From Phycisphaera mikurensis NBRC 102666 (GTDB taxonomy: Bacteria; Planctomycetota; Phycisphaerae; Phycisphaerales; SM1A02): a stretch of 11,683 bases of DNA. The notes beneath the pieces were generated by a model that saw only the letters and a list, made by a program, of their open reading frames with translations, was not told the origin of the DNA and searched no databases. The DNA is taken from the NCBI GenBank assembly GCA_945870475.1, contig CAMBSR010000048.1, forward strand, positions 1-11,683, given 5' to 3'. How positions within the stretch are numbered: the stretch's first letter is position 1; each line of letters starts with the position of its first letter. The translations under genes and the position numbers were made by a program. Shown here piece after piece: positions 7,006 through 11,683 of this stretch.

Positions 7006-7451
7006 CCGCGACCCGCATCGCCGCCCGTGCCGCCCTCACCGTTGCTGCGGCCCTCCTCCTGGGTGCGGGCATCGTCACCGTCGTTGCCGGCTGCGGCACC
7101 GTGAACACCACTTCCACGCGCACCGGTCCCGCGGACTCGGCGGTGGAGGCCACCACGAAGGTGAACAACCTCCTGCAGCAGCTCTTCCTCACCGCCAAGG
7201 AGGTGCGCATGAACCGCACGAAGGGCGGGCCCATGGAGGTGCAGGTGGACGTGGAGAACAACGGCTTCTCCTACAAGACCTTCGCGTACCGCTTCGATTG
7301 GGTCGACGCCAAGGGCAACGTCATCGAGTCCCAGACGAGTGTCTGGAAGTCCACCAACGTGCCCTCCGGCGGCTCCACCGTCATCCGCTCCGTGGCGCCC
7401 AACGAGGACGCCACCGACTTCCGCCTCCAGGTCCGCCGCGCCGAAAGCTGA
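7002..7451 (+). CDS. YcfL-family (DUF1425) lipoprotein
   Basis: This is a 149-residue predicted lipoprotein. ATG at 7002 overlaps the upstream TGA and has AAGGAG at good spacing. The signal peptide (arginines at 5 and 9, long Ala/Leu core) ends in lipobox VAGC with Cys31. The remaining domain (about 50-149) has the YcfL pattern: EVQVDVENNG, an aromatic strand YRFDWVDAKGNVIE, a lone Trp (SVWKS), a PSGGS turn, and a closing VAPNEDATDFRLQVR. In enterobacteria ycfL sits directly before lpoB, and the same order is found here. YcfL itself has no established function that I know of; its constant pairing with LpoB suggests a part in peptidoglycan synthase activation or envelope assembly. The length and order agree with the family and there is no sign of decay. 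Confidence 0.88.
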   Translation: MTATRIAARAALTVAAALLLGAGIVTVVAGCGTVNTTSTRTGPADSAVEATTKVNNLLQQLFLTAKEVRMNRTKGGPMEVQVDVENNGFSYKTFAYRFDWVDAKGNVIESQTSVWKSTNVPSGGSTVIRSVAPNEDATDFRLQVRRAES

Positions 7452-7508
7452 CTGCGCTTGCGCGCACGTACCCACCGAACCACGCACGCCTTCCCCGGAA
7501 CACCCACC

Positions 7509-8108
7509 ATGCGCATCCGCACTGCATCCATCGCCGTCCTCGCCTCGCTCGCCGCCTTCCTTGCCGCGCCCGGCTGCGAGCGCGCCCGCTATGTGGAGAC
7601 CGGCAGCCCCGAGGGCATCATCAGCGTCAACGACGTTGATTTCCAGGACATCCTGAAGGCCTCGAGCGGCATGCTCGAGTCGCTGGGGCAGACCGGTGTC
7701 CTGAAGACCGCCAAGAACAAGCCCGCGCAGCTCATCATCGGCGACGTCGTCAACGACACCAGCTCGCGCTTCGACGTGGGCGAGGTGACCTACCGCATGC
7801 GCGAGCAGCTGGTGAACTCCGGCCAGGCCACCGTGGTCACCACCTTCGGCACCACGCCCGAGGACAAGCAGGCACAGGAGGTGCTGCGCCGCGAGAAGTT
7901 CCTCAAGGGCGAGACCGTGGAGCCGCTGCCGGACCCCGACTTCTCCCTCACCGGCAAGATCACCCAGGTGAAGCGCTCCGCGGGCGGCACCAAGCAGGCC
8001 ACCTACACCTTCCGCCTGACCCTCACCAACCTGCGCACCGGGCTCGAGGCCTGGACCAAGACGGTTGACATGACCAAGATGGGGAACAAGAACGCGGTCG
8101 GATTCTGA
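7509..8108 (+). CDS. lpoB: LpoB-type penicillin-binding protein activator lipoprotein
   Basis: This is a 199-residue predicted lipoprotein. ATG at 7509 is preferred over an in-frame ATG at 7458 because it gives a compact signal peptide ending in a lipobox (AAPGC, Cys23; Pro at -2 is unusual). No clear ribosome binding site is visible. The body follows LpoB: SVNDVDFQDILKASSGML near the start, then KPAQLIIGDVVNDTSSRFD (the VxxIxNxTxxHID region of LpoB), YRMREQLVNSG, FSLTGKITQVKR and LTLTNLRTGLEAWTKTVDM at the end. In Escherichia coli, LpoB is anchored in the outer membrane and reaches through the periplasm to stimulate PBP1b. The long disordered linker of enterobacterial LpoB is absent here. 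It lies 57 bp after the YcfL-type gene and probably ends the operon. The family call is firm; whether its partner is a PBP1b-like enzyme in this organism is unknown. Confidence 0.87.
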   Translation: MRIRTASIAVLASLAAFLAAPGCERARYVETGSPEGIISVNDVDFQDILKASSGMLESLGQTGVLKTAKNKPAQLIIGDVVNDTSSRFDVGEVTYRMREQLVNSGQATVVTTFGTTPEDKQAQEVLRREKFLKGETVEPLPDPDFSLTGKITQVKRSAGGTKQATYTFRLTLTNLRTGLEAWTKTVDMTKMGNKNAVGF

Positions 8109-8140
8109 GGTTGCGTTCGGGGCTCCGCCAGGAACTGCAG

Positions 8141-8162
8141 CGCGTCTGGGGCGCGTCTGGGG
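8141..8162. repeat. Tandem direct repeat, two copies of an 11-bp unit
   Basis: CGCGTCTGGGG occurs twice back to back (8141-8151 and 8152-8162) and is followed by a further CGCG. It lies 33 bp after the lpoB stop and looks like a small slippage duplication. Confidence 0.85.
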
Positions 8163-8331
8163 CGCGAGGGCGTGCCGCGCCATGGCGACTCCATGTAGAT
8201 GCCTCTCATGCAATGATTTACGGTCCGCGACGCTGTACTTTCGGCGTTGCCAGGTCGCGCCGCCACCTTTTCACTCAGCATTGAATCCGATGTTCGTGCG
8301 CGTCGAAAGCCGATGTGCGGGTCTTGGCCTC

Positions 8332-8353
8332 GAACAGTTCGGGGCCGAAGTTC
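8332..8353 (+). promoter_or_regulatory. Hairpin in the presumed 5' leader of the dockerin-like gene
   Basis: GAAC-AG-TTCG / GGGC / CGAA-GTTC folds into an 8-bp stem with a two-base AG bulge and a GGGC loop, ending 48 nt before the start codon at 8402. No T-tract follows, so it is not an ordinary terminator. A role in mRNA stability or as a regulator site is possible but not shown. Confidence 0.4.
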
Positions 8354-8387
8354 CGGGATCCGCTCTCGCACATCTGCGTCAGTTCAC

Positions 8388-8393
8388 AGAGGA
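8388..8393 (+). promoter_or_regulatory. Ribosome binding site for the dockerin-like gene
   Basis: AGAGGA lies 8 nt before ATG 8402. It supports that start over the in-frame ATG at 8315. Confidence 0.65.
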
Positions 8394-8401
8394 ATCATCA
8401 C

Positions 8402-8953
8402 ATGAAGATCCAGACCGTTGCCACTTGCCTGATTAGCTTCTCCACCCTCGTCGCCGCGTCCGTCGCGGTGGCCGACATCGACCTGCTGTCCGACGCCGAC
8501 AACGGCTCCAAGAAGGGCATCCAGGCCGTGATCGAGGGCGAGAGCGAGGAAGTGCTCGACACCGTCGTCTACACCAAGGTCGGCACCAGCTGGGTTGCCG
8601 ACGAGGCCGAAACCTGCATCACCGAGGAAGCCATGCTTGAGGAGGCCCCGCTCAAGGGCGCCCTCGAGATGTGGTCCTTCATCACCGTGGACTGCAACGG
8701 CAACGGCATCCCCGACTCCACCGACATCGCCAACGGCGCCATGGACTGGGACACCGACGGCACCCCCGACTCCTGCGAGGTGAGCGCCGGCGACCTGAAC
8801 CTGAACGGCATCGTCGACGGCCAGGACCTCTCCATCCTCCTCGGCTGGTGGAGCATCTCCAACCCGATGTTCGGCGACCTGAACCAGGACGGCAACGTCA
8901 ATGGCATCGACATGGGCATGCTCCTCGGCCGTTTCGGCGCGGTCGTGTTCTGA
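8402..8953 (+). CDS. Small acidic secreted protein with calcium-loop and dockerin-like repeats
   Basis: This is a 183-residue protein. ATG at 8402 has AGAGGA 8 nt upstream and begins a signal peptide (about 1-24, cleavage after VAVA). The mature N-terminal part (25-95) is strongly acidic and unlike any family I know. Next come two calcium-loop motifs of the kind abundant in planctomycete secreted proteins: DCNGNGIPDSTD (97-108) and DWDTDGTPDSCE (115-126). A pair of dockerin-type-I-like segments follows: GDLNLNGIVDGQDLSILLG (130-148) and GDLNQDGNVNGIDMGMLLG (158-176), each a Ca-binding loop plus a short helix. Classic dockerins dock on cohesins in cellulosomes, but in planctomycetes such C-terminal repeats are found on many unrelated exported proteins, and the partner is unknown. 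Here the repeats make up nearly half of a very small protein. It is monocistronic: a long leader precedes it and a strong terminator follows. Confidence 0.85.
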   Translation: MKIQTVATCLISFSTLVAASVAVADIDLLSDADNGSKKGIQAVIEGESEEVLDTVVYTKVGTSWVADEAETCITEEAMLEEAPLKGALEMWSFITVDCNGNGIPDSTDIANGAMDWDTDGTPDSCEVSAGDLNLNGIVDGQDLSILLGWWSISNPMFGDLNQDGNVNGIDMGMLLGRFGAVVF

Positions 8954-8978
8954 TCGGACCGAACTTGTCAGTCACCCC

Positions 8979-9015
8979 GCGAGGGCCGCGTTCTGCGCGG
9001 CCCTCGCTCCTTTTT
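8979..9015 (+). terminator. Rho-independent terminator after the dockerin-like gene
   Basis: A perfect 12-bp inverted repeat, GCGAGGGCCGCG (8979-8990) and CGCGGCCCTCGC (8996-9007), encloses the loop TTCTG and is followed directly by TCCTTTTT. It lies 25 bp after the stop at 8953 and separates this transcript from the arn genes. Confidence 0.93.
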
Positions 9016-9054
9016 GCCCGCCCCGTGCGGTTTCGGTCCCCGGCAAAGTCCGCA

Positions 9055-9060
9055 TATGAT
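9055..9060 (+). promoter_or_regulatory. Candidate -10 element for arnB, placed for a leaderless transcript
   Basis: TATGAT matches the TATAAT consensus in five of six positions and ends 6 nt before the arnB ATG at 9067, so transcription would be expected to begin at or next to that ATG. No Shine-Dalgarno sequence is present in the 51 bp between the terminator and the start. The -35 region (about 9031-9037, TTTCGGT) is a poor match. Confidence 0.4.
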
Positions 9061-9066
9061 GCGCCG

Positions 9067-10248
9067 ATGCGGGCCACGTTCCTGCCTTTCTGCCGTCCAT
9101 CCATCACCGAAGAGGACATCGCCGCCATCGGTGATGTCCTCCGGAGCGGTTGGATCACCACCGGTCCCAAGGTCAACGAACTCGAGGACATGGTTGCCGC
9201 GCGCACCGGCGCCAAGCATGCCATTGCCGCCACCAGCGGCACCGCGCTCATGCACCTGGCGCTCCAGGCCATGGGGATCGGCCCGGGCGACGAGGTGGTC
9301 GGCCCGTCCATGACGTGGGTCTCCACGCCGAACATGGTCGAGCTCCTCGGCGGCACCAACGTCTTCGTGGACGTGGACCGCGAGACGCTCCTCGCATCCG
9401 CCGACGCGATCGACGCCGCGATCACGCCGCGCACCAAGCTCGTCATCCCCGTCCACTACGCGGGCGCGCCCGTCGACATCGACGCCATCCGCACCGTCTG
9501 CGCGCGCCGCGGCGTGCCCATTCTCGAGGATGCCGCGCACGCCATCGGCACGCACTACAAGGGTCGCGAGGTCGGTGGGCTGGACACCGCCATCTTCTCG
9601 CTGCACCCCATCAAGAACATCACCTCCGGCGAAGGCGGCGTCCTCACCACCAACGACGACACGCTCGCGCAGAAGGTGCGCCGTCTGCGCTTCCATGGCC
9701 TGGAAGTGGATGCGCACCAGCGCAAGCAGCAGGGCCGCTCGCCGCTGGCCGAGGTGCAGGAGCCCGGCTACAAGCAGAACATGCCCGACATGAACGCCAT
9801 CCTCGCGGTGCGGCAGCTGCCGCGCCTCGATGCGTTCATCGCGCGCCGCGACGAGATCACCCGCATCTACCGCGAGCGCCTGGCCGAGGTCGACGGGATC
9901 CTCCCGCTGGCCGACCCCGTCTGGGAACACCGCCACGCGCGCCACCTCTTCGTGGTGCGCGTCGACGAAAGCGCCTGCGGCATGGACCGCGCGGCCTTCA
10001 TGGAAGGCCTGAAGGCGCGGAACATCGGCACCGGCGTCCATTTCCTGGCGTCGCACATGCACCGCTGGTACCGGGACCACCGCCCGCAGTGGCAGGGCAA
10101 CCTGCCTTCCACGGAGTGGAACTCGGCGCGCATCTGCACCATCCCGTGCTTCCCCGACATGACCGACGCGGACGCGCACGGCGTGGTGGACGCCATCAAG
10201 GAAACGCTCGCCGGTGCACGCAGCACCGTGGCAGGAGGCATCGCGTGA
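9067..10248 (+). CDS. arnB: UDP-4-amino-4-deoxy-L-arabinose--oxoglutarate aminotransferase ArnB
   Basis: This is a 393-residue PLP-dependent enzyme of the DegT/DnrJ/EryC1 family. It starts MRATFLPFCRPSITEEDIAA, close to known ArnB N-termini. Visible family motifs are the SGWITTGPK segment (27-35), ATSGTALMHLAL (55-66), the PLP-ring-facing EDAAHAIGTHYKG (154-166), and the Schiff-base lysine Lys183 in FSLHPIKNITSGEGG. It transfers an amino group from glutamate to UDP-4-keto-pentose, giving UDP-4-amino-4-deoxy-L-arabinose for lipid A modification. DegT proteins serve many sugars, so the assignment rests on the close ArnB-like N-terminal and lysine-region motifs together with arnC and arnA directly downstream. 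The length is near the family norm (about 380). No ribosome binding site precedes ATG 9067, and a -10-like TATGAT ends 6 nt before it. The stop overlaps the GTG of arnC. Confidence 0.92.
   Translation: MRATFLPFCRPSITEEDIAAIGDVLRSGWITTGPKVNELEDMVAARTGAKHAIAATSGTALMHLALQAMGIGPGDEVVGPSMTWVSTPNMVELLGGTNVFVDVDRETLLASADAIDAAITPRTKLVIPVHYAGAPVDIDAIRTVCARRGVPILEDAAHAIGTHYKGREVGGLDTAIFSLHPIKNITSGEGGVLTTNDDTLAQKVRRLRFHGLEVDAHQRKQQGRSPLAEVQEPGYKQNMPDMNAILAVRQLPRLDAFIARRDEITRIYRERLAEVDGILPLADPVWEHRHARHLFVVRVDESACGMDRAAFMEGLKARNIGTGVHFLASHMHRWYRDHRPQWQGNLPSTEWNSARICTIPCFPDMTDADAHGVVDAIKETLAGARSTVAGGIA
10233..10238 (+). promoter_or_regulatory. Ribosome binding site deciding the GTG start of arnC
   Basis: AGGAGG lies 6 nt before GTG 10245, which is optimal spacing, but 18 nt before the in-frame ATG at 10257. 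It therefore favours the GTG that overlaps the arnB stop. Confidence 0.75.
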
Positions 10249-11258
10249 GCGACCGCATGTCCGTCAGCGTGGTGATCCCCGTCTACAACGAGAAGGACAA
10301 CCTTCCGGAGCTCCTCGAGCGCACGCTGAAGGCGTGCCGCGGCCTCGGCCGCCCGTGGGAGCTGGTGTTCGTCGACGACGGCAGCCGCGACGGCTCCTCG
10401 GACATCCTCGCGGAGGCCGCACGCGCGCACGCCGGCGAGGTGAAGGCCGTCCTCCTCTACCGCAACTGCGGCCAGCACAACGCCATCCTCTGCGGCTTCG
10501 GCGCCGCGCAGGGAGACATCCTGGTCACCCTCGACGCCGACCTGCAGAACCCGCCCGAGGAGATCGGCAAGCTCGTCGCCACGATCGACGAGGGCTTCGA
10601 CGTGGTCGGCTCGGTCCGCCAGGACCGCCAGGACGCGCTCTTCCGCAAGGTGTTCAGCGGTGCGGTGAACCTGATGGTGCGCCGCACCACGGGCGTCAGG
10701 CTGCACGACTACGGCTGCATGCTCCGCGCCTACCGCCGCCGCGTGGTGGAGGCCATGCTCGAGTGCAAGGAGCGGCACACCTTCATCCCGGTGCTCGCCA
10801 ACCTCTTCGCCAAGCGCGTCACCGAGGTCCCGGTCTCCCACGCCGAGCGCGCCCGCGGCACCAGCAAGTACTCGGTGCTCACGCTCGTCAACCTGCAGTT
10901 CGACCTCCTCACCTGCATGACCGCGGCACCGCTGCGCATCGTGACGTGGGTGGGCATCTGCATCTCGGCGCTCTCCATCGGATTCGGCGCGCTGCTCCTG
11001 GTGCTGCGCCTCGTCTACGGCCCGGAATGGGCCGCGGCGGGCGTCTTCACCCTCTTCGCCATCCTCTTCTTCTTCATCGGCGCGCAGTTCGTGGCCTTCG
11101 GGCTCATGGGCGAGTACATCGGGCGCATCCACGCCGACGTGCGCGAACGCCCGCGCTACATCGTCGACCGCGTGGTCGGCGAGACGCTCGGCGAACGCCG
11201 CGGCGCCCACGAATCCGGACATGCAACCGCGCACGCCGCGCGCTCCAGCGGCAACTGA
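10245..11258 (+). CDS. arnC: Undecaprenyl-phosphate 4-deoxy-4-formamido-L-arabinose transferase ArnC
   Basis: This is a 337-residue family-2 glycosyltransferase with two C-terminal membrane helices (about 231-256 and 266-288). Motifs in order are SVVIPVYNEKDNLPELL (8-24), VFVDDGSRDGS (41-51), RNCGQHNAI (73-81), the metal-binding LDADLQNPPEE with Asp97/Asp99, VGSVRQDRQD (121-130), RTTG and DYGCMLRAYRRRVV (155-168), SKYS (207-210), and GEYIGRIHADVRERPRY (289-305). These agree almost block by block with enterobacterial ArnC, which transfers formylated aminoarabinose from UDP to undecaprenyl phosphate at the inner membrane. The GTG start is fixed by AGGAGG at 10233-10238 and overlaps the arnB TGA. 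A polar Gly/His/Ala tail of about 25 residues follows the conserved end. It is part of an arnB-arnC-arnA operon in the same order as in Escherichia coli. Confidence 0.94.
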   Translation: MSDRMSVSVVIPVYNEKDNLPELLERTLKACRGLGRPWELVFVDDGSRDGSSDILAEAARAHAGEVKAVLLYRNCGQHNAILCGFGAAQGDILVTLDADLQNPPEEIGKLVATIDEGFDVVGSVRQDRQDALFRKVFSGAVNLMVRRTTGVRLHDYGCMLRAYRRRVVEAMLECKERHTFIPVLANLFAKRVTEVPVSHAERARGTSKYSVLTLVNLQFDLLTCMTAAPLRIVTWVGICISALSIGFGALLLVLRLVYGPEWAAAGVFTLFAILFFFIGAQFVAFGLMGEYIGRIHADVRERPRYIVDRVVGETLGERRGAHESGHATAHAARSSGN

Positions 11259-11268
11259 GGTCCCAACC

Positions 11269-11683
11269 ATGCGTACCGTCGTCCTTGCCTACCACGAGAT
11301 CGGTGCCGCCAGCCTGAAGGCCGCCATCGACAACGGCCTCGAGGTCGTGGCCGTCTTCACCCACCGCGACAACCCGAACGAGGGCTCGTGGTTCGCGTCC
11401 GTGGCGCGCGTGGCCGCCGAGCACGGCATCCCGGTGTTCGCGCCGGAGAAGATCGACCACCCCATCTGGATCGAGCGCATCAAGGACATGAAGCCGGAGC
11501 TCCTGCTCTCCTTCCACTACCGCAACATGGTCGGCCCGAAGGTGCGCGAGCTCTTCCCGGCCGGCTGCCTCAACCTCCACTCGGCGCTGCTCCCCAAGTA
11601 CCGCGGCCGCTGCCCGATCAACTGGGTGCTGGTGAAGGGCGAGAAGGAGACCGGCGTCACCGTGCATTACATGGTGGACAAGG
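11269..11683 (+). CDS. arnA: ArnA formyltransferase domain, UDP-4-amino-4-deoxy-L-arabinose formyltransferase (partial, cut by right edge)
   Basis: This is the first 138 residues of a formyltransferase. ATG at 11269 has GAGG 8 nt upstream, 10 bp after the arnC stop. Matching features are TVVLAYHEIGAASLKAAIDN (3-22), VFTHRDNPNE (29-38), and the catalytic block LNLHSALLPKYRGRCPINW (101-119) with Asn102 and His104, followed by GEKETGVTVHYMV. The catalytic Asp expected a few residues later lies beyond the window edge. In enterobacteria, ArnA carries this 10-formyl-tetrahydrofolate-dependent formyltransferase at the N-terminus and a UDP-glucuronate decarboxylase at the C-terminus. Only the first domain can be seen, so it is open whether the gene is bifunctional or encodes a stand-alone formyltransferase. 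The place after arnB and arnC makes the pathway assignment strong. Confidence 0.9.
   Translation, partial: MRTVVLAYHEIGAASLKAAIDNGLEVVAVFTHRDNPNEGSWFASVARVAAEHGIPVFAPEKIDHPIWIERIKDMKPELLLSFHYRNMVGPKVRELFPAGCLNLHSALLPKYRGRCPINWVLVKGEKETGVTVHYMVDK

Larger units (their letters stand above)
8109..8401. other. Intergenic region between lpoB and the dockerin-like gene
   Basis: These 293 bp carry no convincing gene. The short frames here lack codon structure and protein-like composition. The region contains an 11-bp tandem repeat just after lpoB (8141-8162), short hairpin-capable sequences (GGCGCG/CGCGCC, 8161-8181; CATGG/CCATG, 8181-8195), and a longer hairpin at 8332-8353 in the presumed leader of the next gene. 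Local AT content rises near 8195-8290, where the promoter of the next gene probably lies, but I see no good -35/-10 pair. There is no T-tract terminator after lpoB. Confidence 0.5.

Noticed and set aside
8161..8195. Short inverted repeats after lpoB as a possible terminator
   Set aside because: The stems are 5-6 bp and no T-tract follows, so a rho-independent terminator cannot be claimed.
6414..8213. A 599-codon minus-strand frame opposite the YcfL and LpoB genes
   Set aside because: It covers two well-recognised plus-strand lipoprotein genes and has shadow composition.
8182..8436. An 84-codon plus-strand frame between lpoB and the dockerin-like gene
   Set aside because: No ribosome binding site, no codon-position bias, and it runs into the dockerin-like gene in another frame.
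8402..8953. Reading the dockerin-like protein as part of a cellulosome
   Set aside because: No cohesin, scaffoldin or glycoside hydrolase is present in the window, and dockerin-like repeats are widespread in planctomycetes outside cellulosomes.
9867..11270. A 467-codon minus-strand frame opposite arnB and arnC
   Set aside because: ArnB and ArnC on the plus strand are recognised by many motifs; the antisense product has none.
11269..11683. Calling arnA a full bifunctional formyltransferase/decarboxylase
   Set aside because: Only the first 138 residues are in the window, so the second domain cannot be judged.

Overview
This is a GC-rich bacterial chromosome fragment with tightly packed genes and no tRNA, rRNA, insertion sequence or CRISPR array that I could see. 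It most likely comes from a member of the Planctomycetota, perhaps the Phycisphaerae. Three things suggest this: a secreted protein with DCNGNGIPD-type and dockerin-like calcium loops, a C-terminal VPTPGALAL + hydrophobic + RRRNR sorting signal of the PEP-CTERM kind, and a diderm envelope gene set (outer-membrane-type lipoproteins and lipid A modification genes). The taxonomy is inferred from these signatures and was not tested by a search.

Layout. (1) Positions 2958 down to 1, minus strand: a PEP-CTERM-like secreted protein, a small ion-channel-like membrane protein with an odd selectivity filter, a secreted alpha/beta hydrolase, and an unrecognised polytopic membrane protein that runs off the left edge. 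The last three are separated by 1 bp or overlap by 4 bp, so they are probably one transcript. (2) Positions 2959-3235: a divergent intergenic region. (3) Positions 3236-8108, plus strand: a four-gene envelope cluster made of a large exported CsgG/FlgT/PEGA-type protein, a COG3014-type lipoprotein, a YcfL-type lipoprotein and an LpoB-type lipoprotein. The first three are chained by GTGA and ATGA start/stop overlaps. (4) Positions 8109-8401: an intergenic region with a tandem 11-bp repeat and a hairpin ahead of the next gene. (5) Positions 8402-8953: a small acidic secreted dockerin-like protein, closed by a strong rho-independent terminator at 8979-9015. (6) Positions 9067-11683, plus strand: arnB, arnC and the 5' part of arnA, cut by the right edge.

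How the genes fit together. The arn genes act in the aminoarabinose branch that puts 4-amino-4-deoxy-L-arabinose on lipid A: ArnB transaminates the UDP-sugar, ArnA formylates it, and ArnC transfers it to undecaprenyl phosphate. The four-gene cluster contains the YcfL-LpoB pair known from enterobacteria, where LpoB activates the peptidoglycan synthase PBP1b. Here it is extended by a COG3014 lipoprotein and a multidomain CsgG-like protein, and this assembly is the best candidate for an undescribed envelope system in the window. The whole window is dominated by exported, lipidated or membrane proteins.
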